From the NCBI RefSeq assembly GCF_009649845.1, contig NZ_WJIE01000001.1, forward strand, positions 1,349,054 through 1,413,053: 64,000 nucleotides of DNA, read 5' to 3'. Below the pieces are notes generated by a model that saw only the letters and a list, made by a program, of their open reading frames with translations, was not told the origin of the DNA and searched no databases. Shown here one piece after another: positions 38,278 through 52,087 of this stretch (its first letter is position 1; each line of letters opens with the position of its first letter). The DNA comes from Polyangium spumosum (GTDB lineage: Bacteria; Myxococcota_A; Polyangia; Polyangiales; Polyangiaceae). The translations under genes were made by a program, and so were the position numbers.

Positions 38278-38664
38278 TCACCCCATCGGCGTGCACAACT
38301 CGACGAGGAAGCCGTCGAGATCCCGCACATAAGCGACGGTTTGCCCCCACGGCTTCGTCGCGGGCGCGCTCACCCCCTGCGCGCCCGCGGCGACGGCGAC
38401 CTCGAAGGCCGCGGGGACGTCGGGCGTGGTGAACGCGACCTCGACCGCGGGCGCGGGCTCGGTCGGTCGACTCACGCGGAACGAAAAGCCGTGGGATCCG
38501 GCGACGGATTCAGTCACGAACGCGAGCGCCGTCGCGCCGGTCTCCATCTCCGCATATTGCTTCGATTCGTGGACGAAGCGGCGCGCGAGCCCGAAGGCCC
38601 GCTCGTAGAAGGCGACGGACCGCTCGACGTCCTGCACGTAGAGAATGACGTACCCGAGATTCAT
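38278..38664 (-). CDS. VOC-family (glyoxalase-like) protein
   Basis: A 128-aa protein of the vicinal oxygen chelate fold: NLGYVILYVQDVERSVAFYERAFGL in the first beta-alpha-beta-beta-beta module and TPDVPAAFEVAVAAGAQG in the second, ending YVRDLDGFLVELCTPM. Start at 38664 rejects a longer reading from 38811 that would overlap the divergent GFA promoter. A metal-dependent dioxygenase, lyase or resistance role is possible; substrate unknown. Confidence 0.88.
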   Translation of the reverse strand: MNLGYVILYVQDVERSVAFYERAFGLARRFVHESKQYAEMETGATALAFVTESVAGSHGFSFRVSRPTEPAPAVEVAFTTPDVPAAFEVAVAAGAQGVSAPATKPWGQTVAYVRDLDGFLVELCTPMG

Positions 38665-38828
38665 ACCGGCGGCTTGTATCACGAGGCCGGCGAGGGGTTC
38701 AAGGGCGGGGTTGTCAGGGTTCCTTTCGGTGCGCACGGCCGGACGATGCACTTTGTCGTGGACCCGGGACGGGCGCTCGGACAAACTGGGCCGCGCGTCG
38801 GAGCGACGCATCGAGGAGAGTCGAGCAC

Positions 38829-39188
38829 ATGACCGAAGCGAATACGTATACGGGCGGCTGTCACTGCGGGAAGGTTCGTTACGAGGTGAAGGCCGGCATC
38901 CAGGACTTGGTGTCGTGCAATTGCTCGATCTGCATGAAATCGGGCACGTTGCTCGCCTTCGTGCCGGCCGCGGCGGTCACGCTGCTCTCGGGCGGGGACG
39001 TCGTCGCGGATTACCAGTTCGGCAAGAAGCACATTCATCACCTGTTTTGCCCGACCTGCGGGGTCCGCACGTTCGGCCGCGGCGCGATGCCGGACGGCAC
39101 CGAGATGTACGCGATCAACGTCCGCACGATCGACGACGTGGATCTCGGCGCGTTCAAGGTGAAGGAGTTCGACGGGAAGAGCCTCTGA
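38829..39188 (+). CDS. GFA-domain (Mis18-like zinc) protein
   Basis: A 119-aa protein of the glutathione-dependent formaldehyde-activating (GFA/CENP-V) zinc-binding fold. Cys clusters: CHCGKVRYEV (about 10-12), CNCSICMKSG (about 32-37) and CPTCGVRTFG (about 76). Ribosome-binding site GAGGAGA lies upstream. Overlaps the next gene's ATG by 1 bp (TGATG). Enzymatic activity on S-hydroxymethyl-glutathione is family lore but unproven for most members. Confidence 0.9.
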   Translation: MTEANTYTGGCHCGKVRYEVKAGIQDLVSCNCSICMKSGTLLAFVPAAAVTLLSGGDVVADYQFGKKHIHHLFCPTCGVRTFGRGAMPDGTEMYAINVRTIDDVDLGAFKVKEFDGKSL

Positions 39189-39607
39189 TGGATCCCGACA
39201 GGAACGCCGGCGCAGGCGCTGGGACGCAGGCAAACGTGATCATCGAGCGGCTGCGCGCCATCTGCATGTCGCTGCCCGACGCGAACGAGCGTGTCTCCCA
39301 CGGCGAGCCCGCCTGGTTCGCCGGCAAGGGCCGCATGTTCGCGTCCCTCGACAACCATCATCACGGCGCGCCGCACCTCTCGGTTTGGCTCCCCGCGCCG
39401 CTCGGCGCGCAGGAGGCGCTCATCGAGACGGATCCAGCGCGCTTCTTCAGGCCGCCTTATGTGGGCCCGAGCGGGTGGATCGGCATGGTGCTCGACACGA
39501 ACCCCGACTGGAAGCAGGTCGGCGAGCTCGTGCGAGACGCCTATCTGCACGTCGCAGGGAAGCGGCTGCGGGAGCGGGCCCTGGCCACGCGTCCACCCGC
39601 GGGCTGA
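39188..39607 (+). CDS. MmcQ/YjbR-family protein
   Basis: A 139-aa protein of the MmcQ/YjbR (CyaY-like DNA-binding) family: IIERLRAICMSLPDANERVSHGEPAWFAG matches the family's helix and SHGxPxF motif, with PPYVGPSGWIGMVLD later. Start codon overlaps the GFA stop (TGATG), so the two are co-translated. YjbR-like proteins bind DNA in some members; function here unknown. A hairpin follows the stop. Confidence 0.85.
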   Translation: MDPDRNAGAGAGTQANVIIERLRAICMSLPDANERVSHGEPAWFAGKGRMFASLDNHHHGAPHLSVWLPAPLGAQEALIETDPARFFRPPYVGPSGWIGMVLDTNPDWKQVGELVRDAYLHVAGKRLRERALATRPPAG

Positions 39608-39636
39608 GCCCGGCCCTTCGGCCATTCGAAACGAAA

Positions 39637-39666
39637 ACGGCCCCGGAGAGCACTCTCCAGGGCCGT
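39637..39666 (-). terminator. terminator of tRNA-Asn (also faces MmcQ/YjbR gene)
   Basis: Stem 39637-39650 with 39653-39666 (one C/A mismatch) and a tiny loop. On the minus strand it is followed by TTTTCGTTTC, a good U-tract, 14 bp past the tRNA 3' end. It is also 29 bp past the stop of the convergent MmcQ/YjbR gene, so it may serve both. Confidence 0.7.
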
Positions 39667-39680
39667 CGTTGCTAACGAAT

Positions 39681-39756
39681 TGGCTCCAGCTGCTGGACTC
39701 GAACCAGCGACCCGGCGGTTAACAGCCGCCTGCTCTACCGACTGAGCTAAGCTGGA
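39681..39756 (-). tRNA. tRNA-Asn (GTT)
   Basis: A 76-nt tRNA with encoded CCA at 39681-39683. Acceptor stem TCCAGCT/AGCTGGA pairs fully; D-arm GCTC...GAGC; anticodon stem GGCGG/CCGCC with loop CTGTTAA, anticodon GTT (Asn); variable loop GGGTC; T-arm GCTGG-TTCGAGT-CCAGC. Discriminator G. Has its own promoter upstream and terminator downstream. Confidence 0.97.
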
Positions 39757-39780
39757 ATGACCTCGTCGAAACGGACCGCG

Positions 39781-39808
39781 AGGATACCCGCGGAGCCCCG
39801 CCCGTCAA
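39781..39808 (-). promoter_or_regulatory. sigma70 promoter of tRNA-Asn
   Basis: On the minus strand TTGACG (39808-39803), 16-bp spacer, TATCCT (39786-39781). The spacer is GC-rich with GCGGGG. The -10 lies 25 bp before the tRNA 5' end. The strongest promoter match in the window apart from the histidine kinase -35. Confidence 0.75.
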
Positions 39809-39898
39809 GAACTTTTTTCGAGCGTCGCGGAAACCCCCTCCTCTCCCGCCCGTAACGAGCGGTTGCCCTCCCCCGCGCCTTCTGCGAAGAAGCCGCCC

Positions 39899-41521
39899 GT
39901 GCAAGAAGCCGCGCCCGCCCCCGCGACGAACGCGAACGCGCCTGCCGCGAGCGGCGCGGCTGCCGCGCCCTCCACGCCGAGCGCCGCGCGAACCGCCGGG
40001 CGCGGCGGGCTCGCCATCGCCTTCGCCAAGGTCTCGTTCATCGTCTTCGGCTTCGCCCAGCAGCTCCTGCTCGAAGGGCTGCTCGGGCAAGCCGGCTACG
40101 GGCAGATCTCCCGCGTGCTCGCGATCGTCGGCGTCCTGAACAACGTCGTCGTCGCCACCGCGATCCAGGGCGTGTCCCGCGCGGTCTCCACCGCCCCGGA
40201 AGGCCACGTCGACGCCGCCTTCGCGCGCACGTTGCGCGTCCACGTGGCGCTCGCGGTCGTGCTCTCGCTCGGCTTCGCGCTCGCCGCGGGGACCATCGCG
40301 ACCGCCGTCGGCGCCCCGCACGTCGCGACGCCGCTGCGCCTCGTGGCCGCCGTGGTGCTGCTCTACGGCGTCTACGCGCCGCTCGTCGGCTCGCTCAACG
40401 GCCGCAGGCGTTTCCTCGACCAGGCCGGGCTCGACGTGGGCTACGGGCTGCTCCGCACCGTCGGCATGGGCGCCGGGGCCTTCGTGCTCCTCCGGCTCGG
40501 CGGCAGCGGCACGCTCGGCGCCGCGATGGGCTTCGTCACGGCCGCCGCGCTCATCGTGCCGATCGCGCTCACCCGCTCGGGCGTGGGCCACGCGGGCGCG
40601 GGGGGCCCGAGCGCGCGTGACTACCTCGGCTTCCTCGGCCCGCTCGCGCTCGGCCAGATCGCCCTGAACCTCCTGCTCCAGACCGATTTCTTGTTGCTCA
40701 GCCGCTTCGCTGGGCAGGAGGCCGGCCGGCTCGGCCTCGCCGCGTCCGCGTCCGACGATCTGCTCGGGATCTACCGCGGCGTGCAGCTCTTCTCGTTCCT
40801 GCCGTACCAGCTCCTCATGTCCGTGAGCTTCGTGCTCTTCCCGATGCTCGCGCGGGCGCGGGCCGAGCGGAGCGAGCCGCTCGTCGCCGAGTACACGCGG
40901 GCCGGGGTGCGGATCGCGCTCGTGGTCACGGGCGCGGTCGCGGGCACGATCGCGGCGCTCGCGCCCCACGTGCTTCGCTTCGCCTACAAATCGAGCGCGA
41001 TCTGGGAGCACGGAGGGCCGGTGCTGCGGGTGCTCGCGATCGGGATGGGCTCGTTCGCGATCCTCGGGATCAGCTCGGCGGCGCTGACGGGCCTCGGTCG
41101 GGAGCGGGCGAGCGCGGCGTTCAACGCGCTCGCCGTGTGCCTCGTGGCGCTCGGGTGCGTGGTGGTGACGCCGCGCCTCCCGTTTGGCCCGACGATGCTG
41201 CTCGGGACGGCGATCTCGACGTCGATCGCGCTCGGCCTCGTCTGCGTGGTGGCGGCGATCGCGCTGCGGCGCGAGGCGGGTGCGTTCGTCGCGCCGCTCT
41301 CGCTCGTGCGGGTCTTCGTCGCGGCGGGCGTGACGGTGGCCGTGGGGATGCGGATGCCCTGGCTCGGCAAACTGGCCGTGCTCGTGGAGGCCCACGTGAT
41401 GGGCGCGCTGTACCTCGCGGTGCTCGTGGTGACGGGCGAGATCGGCAAGAAGGACCTGTCGCTCGTCCTGAAGGTCCTCGGAAAGCCTGAACGTGCGGGA
41501 GATCGGGTACGACGGACGTGA
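39899..41521 (+). CDS. polysaccharide flippase-like (MATE/MOP superfamily) membrane protein
   Basis: About 540 aa with 13-14 membrane helices, a pattern typical of oligosaccharide flippases (Wzx/MurJ-type MOP superfamily). Ala/Pro-rich N-terminal tail of about 35 residues, then GLAIAFAKVSFIVFGF starts helix 1. Repeated helix pairs with GxxxN-type loops, NGRRRFL near 170, and LGRERAS near 400. Start uncertain: GTG 39899 or TTG 39863. It is 87 bp from ettA, which has its own promoter. Likely exports a lipid-linked sugar unit; specific substrate unknown. Confidence 0.82.
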   Translation: MQEAAPAPATNANAPAASGAAAAPSTPSAARTAGRGGLAIAFAKVSFIVFGFAQQLLLEGLLGQAGYGQISRVLAIVGVLNNVVVATAIQGVSRAVSTAPEGHVDAAFARTLRVHVALAVVLSLGFALAAGTIATAVGAPHVATPLRLVAAVVLLYGVYAPLVGSLNGRRRFLDQAGLDVGYGLLRTVGMGAGAFVLLRLGGSGTLGAAMGFVTAAALIVPIALTRSGVGHAGAGGPSARDYLGFLGPLALGQIALNLLLQTDFLLLSRFAGQEAGRLGLAASASDDLLGIYRGVQLFSFLPYQLLMSVSFVLFPMLARARAERSEPLVAEYTRAGVRIALVVTGAVAGTIAALAPHVLRFAYKSSAIWEHGGPVLRVLAIGMGSFAILGISSAALTGLGRERASAAFNALAVCLVALGCVVVTPRLPFGPTMLLGTAISTSIALGLVCVVAAIALRREAGAFVAPLSLVRVFVAAGVTVAVGMRMPWLGKLAVLVEAHVMGALYLAVLVVTGEIGKKDLSLVLKVLGKPERAGDRVRRT

Positions 41522-41545
41522 CGAATCGCCCGGTTCCAGTATCCT
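41518..41545 (+). promoter_or_regulatory. promoter of ettA
   Basis: GTGACG (41518-41523; one off TTGACG), 16-bp spacer, TATCCT (41540-41545), the same -10 as the tRNA-Asn promoter. Overlaps the flippase stop codon and lies 63 nt before the ettA GTG at 41609. Confidence 0.5.
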
Positions 41546-41608
41546 TCGCCCGCCCTCGACCTCGACACACCCTTTCATTCATCAACTCGCGAGAGCGGTA
41601 AGACAAAC

Positions 41609-43288
<1,680 letters not shown>

Positions 43289-43309
43289 ACCTTCGTTCGA
43301 ATGCCAAGG

Positions 43310-43349
43310 AAAAACCCCCGAGGATCCGGCGAGGATCCCGGGGGTTTTT
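43310..43349. terminator. bidirectional terminator between ettA and MopE-repeat gene
   Basis: AAAAACCCCCG-A-GGATCC (43310-43327), loop GGCGA, GGATCC-CGGGGG-TTTTT (43333-43349): a 17-bp stem with a one-base bulge, with A5 and T5 flanks, so it works on both strands. Follows ettA by 21 bp and the convergent lipoprotein gene by 18 bp. Confidence 0.9.
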
Positions 43350-43367
43350 CTTCATGCGTGTCTCACG

Positions 43368-46142
<2,775 letters not shown>

Positions 46143-46189
46143 GCCCGACTCCTGCAAGCGTCCCGGGCACATGCTCGGGGCAAGAGGGG

Positions 46190-46219
46190 ATCGTTGCACA
46201 TTCGGGGCGAACGTGTAAA
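46190..46219 (-). promoter_or_regulatory. CTTTAC-type promoter of first MopE gene
   Basis: Minus-strand CTTTACA (46220-46214), 18 bp after TTTACA, AACGAT (46195-46190). The gene starts 48 nt beyond the -10. The same layout occurs before the other two MopE genes. Confidence 0.5.
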
Positions 46220-46299
46220 GTAAGGGATTTTTTGACGGTCGGAAATAACCGGTCCGGGACACTGCGGAAGCGTCCCGGACGTGAGAGCAGCGAGGAAAC

Positions 46300-48867
46300 C
46301 TACAGGCAGCGGCGGACGACGACGTCGTCGATGTTCCAGCCGCTCATCTCGTAGGCGCTCGCGAAGCTCGAGCCAATGGAGTAGCCGAACCGGATCCTCA
46401 TGGTCGTCGACTTGTACGCATTCAGGTTGTGGTGGATGTTCGTCCAGACGTTGTCGCGGATCTCGACCGAGGCCGGGTGCGACCAGAGCGTGGTCCAGGT
46501 CGAACCACCATTGATGGAGACCTCGATCGTGTTGAACACGAAGTTCGGGTAGTCGCTGTTGAGCCAGCGCCAGAAGTCGAGCGTCAGGTTGCCCGTGCCG
46601 CTCGTGTTCATGGTCGGGCTCGTGAGGTAATAATAAGGGGTCGCGGCGGCGATCGAATAATTGCCGCCGATCACCACGCCCGCGACGCCATCGTCCGCGG
46701 TGGTCGTGTGGTCGTTCGCCGGATCGGGGTTGCCCTGGGACGGCGGCGGACCGGCGACCGCGGGGCCGATGGCCCAGGTGGTGCCGAGCGTCCAGCCCTT
46801 CACGTTGTTGGCGAAGTTCTCCGTGAAGAGCGTGGTGGCGCTGGCGTTCTCGTCGATGAGGCCGTCGCAGTCGTTGTCGATGCCGTCGCAGGTGTCGGTG
46901 ACGGGCAGCGTGTTCGCCTTGCAGGACAATACGCCGCTCTGGCAGGTGATGGTGCCGGCGTCGCAGGAGCCGCCGAGGCCGGTCGTGCAGGTCGCGCCGC
47001 CGCCGGGGTTGCCCTCGTCGACCTGGCCGTCGCAATCGTTGTCGAGGCCGTCGCAGACCTCGGTCCCCGGCTGCGTGTTCTGATTGCAGACGGTCGTGCC
47101 GCCGGTGCAGGCCGTGGTGCCGGCGACGCAGACGCCGAACTTGCCGGGGACGTTGCAGGCCACGCCGCCGCCGGGGTTGCCCTCGTCGGTCGTGCCATTA
47201 CAATTGTTGTCCTTGCCGTCGCATATCTCGGTGGAGGCCGCGACGTTCTGCACGCACTTGACCGAGCCTCCCTGACACTGCGTGGTGCCGGGGCCGCAGA
47301 CGCCGAGCAGGCCCGTGGAGCACACGGCGCCGCCGCCCGGGTTGCCCTCGTCGGAGGTGCCATTGCAGTTGTCGTCGAGGCCATTGCAGGCCTCGCCCGT
47401 CGGCTGGACGTTCTGCACGCACTTGAGCGAGCCGTTCTGGCATTGCTGCGTGCCGCCGCTGCAGACGCCGGGCTGGCCGGTCATGCATATCGCGCCGCCG
47501 CCGGGGTTGCCCTCGTCGGCCGCGCCGTTGCAGTTGTTGTCGAGGCCGTCGCAGACCTCGGTCGAAGGCTGCACGGTCTGGTTGCAGAGGATGCCGCCGT
47601 TCATGCACGTGCTCACGCCATTGGCGCACACGCCGGGCTTGCCGGTGGAGCACATCGCGCCGCCGCCGGGGTTGCCCTCGTCGGCCGCGCCGTTGCAGTT
47701 GTTGTCGAGGCCGTCGCAAGCCTCGGCCGAAGCCTGCGTGGTCTGCTGGCAGCCGAGCGTGCCATTCGCGCAGACGAGCATGCCCGCGGCGCAGACGCCG
47801 GCTTGGCCGGTCATGCACGCGGCGCCGCCGCCGGGGTTGCTCTCGTCGACCTGGCCATTGCAGTTATCGTCGACGCCGTTGCAGATCTCGTTCATCCCCG
47901 TGCCGGGCACGCAGACCTGGGTCTGCCCGGAGGCGCAGGCCTGCACCGTCTTCTGGCACGCGCCCACGCCGCAGGTGATGGTGCCGAGGCCGTCGTCGAT
48001 CAGGAGGTTGCAATCGTCGTCGACGCCGTTGCAGGTCTCGGGGCTCGGCATGCCGGGGGTGCAGGTCTGGGGTACGCCATTCACGCAGGCCTCGACGGAC
48101 TTCGCGCAGGCGCCGGCCCCGCAGGAGATTTGCCCGAGCTCCTCGTCGGACGTCCCGTCGCAATCGTTGTCGAGGTCGTCGCAGGTCTCGGGGCCGGGAA
48201 GGACCTCGCCCTCGCAGGCGCCCCAGGCGCCGCCGGCGCAGGTCTGCGTGCCGTCCTTGCATGCACCGACGCCCTTCGTGGCCGCGCCGCCCGAATAACA
48301 AGGCTGCGTTTGTCCGTCGACGCAGGTGCACCCCTCGTCGATCTGGCCGTCGCAGTTGTCGTCGCTGCCGTCGCAGGTCTCGGTGCGCGAGGGCGCCGGG
48401 AGCGGGGCGCATTCGGGCACGTCGCCCTCCGAGCAGCCGTCGACCGTGACGGAGCAGGCGCCGAGGCCGCAGGTGATCTGCGGGATCGCGTCGTCGACCT
48501 GGCCGTTGCAATCGTCGTCCTTGCCGTCGCAGACCTCCGCGGGGCTCGGCAAGACCTCGCCGCTGCACGCGGACCACTGGCCATTGACGCACGTCTCCGC
48601 GCCCGCTTTGCATTCCCCCTGCCCCTGGGTGCCCGCGGGCCCGCTGTAACACGGCCGGGATTCGCTTTCATTGCAGGCGGCGCTGCCGCCGCTGCCTCCC
48701 TGGCCGCCCGATCCGCCGGCCCCGCCGGCGCCGCCCGCACCTCCGCCGCCACCCGAGCCGCCCGAGCCGGTGGAGGGGTCTCCGCCGCCGCTACACCCGA
48801 ATGCAGCGACGCCGACGACAAGGGAGAGTGCGCCCACGATCGACCTGGCGCGCGTAAGGTTCCGCAT
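46300..48867 (-). CDS. MopE-repeat lipoprotein with C-terminal beta-sandwich (11 repeats)
   Basis: An 855-aa lipoprotein, paralogue of the gene at 43368-46142 (shared MRN-x-TR start, lipobox AFGC, Gly-rich linker). Eleven MopE units, from CDGKDDDCNGQVDD (about 130) to CDGIDNDCDGLIDE (about 670). The final about 180 residues form a jelly-roll/MAM-like domain: LFTENFANNVKGWTLG, YYYLTSPTMNTSGTGNLTLDFWRWLNSD, IEVSINGGSTW, MRIRFGYSIG, SGWNIDDVVVRRC, as seen in secreted adhesion or carbohydrate-binding domains. Start 48867 has CAGGAGC 8 nt upstream. It probably sits on the cell surface, with the C-terminal domain facing out. Confidence 0.9.
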   Translation of the reverse strand: MRNLTRARSIVGALSLVVGVAAFGCSGGGDPSTGSGGSGGGGGAGGAGGAGGSGGQGGSGGSAACNESESRPCYSGPAGTQGQGECKAGAETCVNGQWSACSGEVLPSPAEVCDGKDDDCNGQVDDAIPQITCGLGACSVTVDGCSEGDVPECAPLPAPSRTETCDGSDDNCDGQIDEGCTCVDGQTQPCYSGGAATKGVGACKDGTQTCAGGAWGACEGEVLPGPETCDDLDNDCDGTSDEELGQISCGAGACAKSVEACVNGVPQTCTPGMPSPETCNGVDDDCNLLIDDGLGTITCGVGACQKTVQACASGQTQVCVPGTGMNEICNGVDDNCNGQVDESNPGGGAACMTGQAGVCAAGMLVCANGTLGCQQTTQASAEACDGLDNNCNGAADEGNPGGGAMCSTGKPGVCANGVSTCMNGGILCNQTVQPSTEVCDGLDNNCNGAADEGNPGGGAICMTGQPGVCSGGTQQCQNGSLKCVQNVQPTGEACNGLDDNCNGTSDEGNPGGGAVCSTGLLGVCGPGTTQCQGGSVKCVQNVAASTEICDGKDNNCNGTTDEGNPGGGVACNVPGKFGVCVAGTTACTGGTTVCNQNTQPGTEVCDGLDNDCDGQVDEGNPGGGATCTTGLGGSCDAGTITCQSGVLSCKANTLPVTDTCDGIDNDCDGLIDENASATTLFTENFANNVKGWTLGTTWAIGPAVAGPPPSQGNPDPANDHTTTADDGVAGVVIGGNYSIAAATPYYYLTSPTMNTSGTGNLTLDFWRWLNSDYPNFVFNTIEVSINGGSTWTTLWSHPASVEIRDNVWTNIHHNLNAYKSTTMRIRFGYSIGSSFASAYEMSGWNIDDVVVRRCL

Positions 48868-48913
48868 GAACTGCTCCTGAAAAGAATAAACCGAGCCTAA
48901 ACCTGGTCGATTG

Positions 48914-48943
48914 ATCCTTGCATGGATCACGAAGCGCTGTAAA
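48914..48943 (-). promoter_or_regulatory. CTTTAC-type promoter of second MopE gene
   Basis: Minus-strand CTTTACA (48944-48938), AAGGAT (48919-48914) 18 bp further on. Shares TGCAANGATC with the first MopE promoter at the same spacing; the -10 to start-codon distance (47 nt) is nearly identical. Confidence 0.55.
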
Positions 48944-49085
48944 GGCCGGTGACCCGCGCGCCCGCTCGGGATCCCGCCGGCGTGAAGGGGCCCGGGATGG
49001 TCGCGGACCTGACCACCGGGCGCGTCGCGTCGGTAAGCACGACGGGAGGCTTGCGGCGCCGGAATGGGGACGGGAGACTGAGCGC

Positions 49086-50153
49086 ATGTCGCATGCTTCC
49101 TCCCGGTCCCCCGGTTCGTGTTTCCGTGGATGGCTCGGCCTCGCCCGCGCGCGAAGCCTCACGGCGAGCGGCGCGCTCGCGGCCGCGCTGCTCGTGTCTT
49201 CAGCGGCGACGAGCAGCGGATGTGGTCAGGATGGCCGCATCCGTGACGGCTCGAGCGGCGACGCGGGCGGCGGCGGCAGCGGCGGCAGCGGCGGCGGCGG
49301 CGGCGGCGGCGGCGGTGGGGGGGCGCCGCGGGATCCCATGCCGCTGCGGGTGGTGAACTGGAACGTACGCAATTATCTGAACGACAAGAACGACAGCGCG
49401 GCGCCGGACGAGGTGATACGGACCACGACACAATACACGAAGCATCGGCAGGCGATCGGCGCGGTGCTCTCGGCGATCGACGCGGACGTGGTGGTGCTCC
49501 AGGAGGTGGAGAACGAGGCGGCGCTGTCGGACCTCGTGCAGAGCGAGCTCGGCGGCAAATACCCGGGGATCGGGATCGTGGACGGGAACGACCCGCGGGG
49601 CGTGGACATCGGGATCCTGTCGAAGATCCCGCTCGACCAGGTGGTCTCGCACAAGGACGAGCAGTTCCCGCTGAACGGGACGGTGGGGCCGACGTACCGA
49701 TTCTCGCGCGATTGCCCCGAGTATCATTTGACGTACAACGGACGGAAGGTCGTGCTCCTGGGGGTGCATTTCAAGGCGAAGGAGGACGACAATCCGAACA
49801 AGCGCCTCGCGGAGGCGCAGCGCACGCGCGCAATCGCGAACGCGCTCGTGAAGGAGGACGCGTCGAGGGCGGTGCTGGTGCTGGGCGATTTCAATGACAC
49901 GCCGGGGTCGCCGCCCTATCTGGCGATCCTGGGCGAGGGGGAGGGGGTGTACACGAATGCCCCCGATTTCGTGCCGGTGAATGATCGGTGGTCGTACGAT
50001 TATCAGGGCACGCTGGAGCTCGTGGATCACCAGATGTCACATCCGTTCATGGCGGGGATGCTCGATCAGACGTCGGCGAGCATTCGCCACGGAGATGACG
50101 TGGACGCGGCGACGGATCACGCGCCGGTGATCGCGACGTACGCCGTCAAGTAG
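49086..50153 (+). CDS. secreted endonuclease/exonuclease/phosphatase-family lipoprotein
   Basis: A 355-aa lipoprotein of the EEP superfamily. Start 49086 has GGGAGA 8 nt upstream. Lipobox SSGC (Cys46) after an extended N-region, then a GGC-coded polyglycine linker (about 57-78). Catalytic motifs: NWNVRNY (about 91), LQEVEN (about 138, metal-binding Glu), GVHFKAK (about 229), GDFNDT (about 268), DHAP (about 346). That fits DNase/phosphatase-like EEP enzymes; RNase or sphingomyelinase-like substrates are possible. Between two MopE-repeat genes and sharing their Gly-rich tether. A surface nuclease for prey or extracellular DNA is an inference. Confidence 0.88.
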   Translation: MSHASSRSPGSCFRGWLGLARARSLTASGALAAALLVSSAATSSGCGQDGRIRDGSSGDAGGGGSGGSGGGGGGGGGGGAPRDPMPLRVVNWNVRNYLNDKNDSAAPDEVIRTTTQYTKHRQAIGAVLSAIDADVVVLQEVENEAALSDLVQSELGGKYPGIGIVDGNDPRGVDIGILSKIPLDQVVSHKDEQFPLNGTVGPTYRFSRDCPEYHLTYNGRKVVLLGVHFKAKEDDNPNKRLAEAQRTRAIANALVKEDASRAVLVLGDFNDTPGSPPYLAILGEGEGVYTNAPDFVPVNDRWSYDYQGTLELVDHQMSHPFMAGMLDQTSASIRHGDDVDAATDHAPVIATYAVK

Positions 50154-50205
50154 AATGGCCGGGGGCTGGCGGGGGCGTGTGGAGGGGGGCGAGCCCCCCC
50201 CTCCG

Positions 50206-51924
<1,719 letters not shown>

Positions 51925-51989
51925 CGGCCCTCCGAACTACATGAGGCCCAGGCACATTTGCACCCGGACCTCGCACGCAAGACGGCCGG

Positions 51990-52018
51990 ATGTTTCCAGG
52001 ATTCTGCGGCCGCGTAAA
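51990..52018 (-). promoter_or_regulatory. CTTTAC-type promoter of third MopE gene
   Basis: Minus-strand CTTTACG (52019-52013), AAACAT (51995-51990) 17 bp further on. Similar to the other two MopE promoters, although the start codon is farther away (66 nt). Confidence 0.4.
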
Positions 52019-52087
52019 GCGCTGAAGGGCCCCCTGGACGGACGGTGATCCCGGCACCGTGGACGGGGCTGAGGTAAGCTCGGCTGG

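Noticed and set aside
49262-49322. GGC trinucleotide run as a phase-variable switch
   Set aside because: It codes for a Gly linker; unit size of 3 keeps frame, so it cannot switch the gene on or off.
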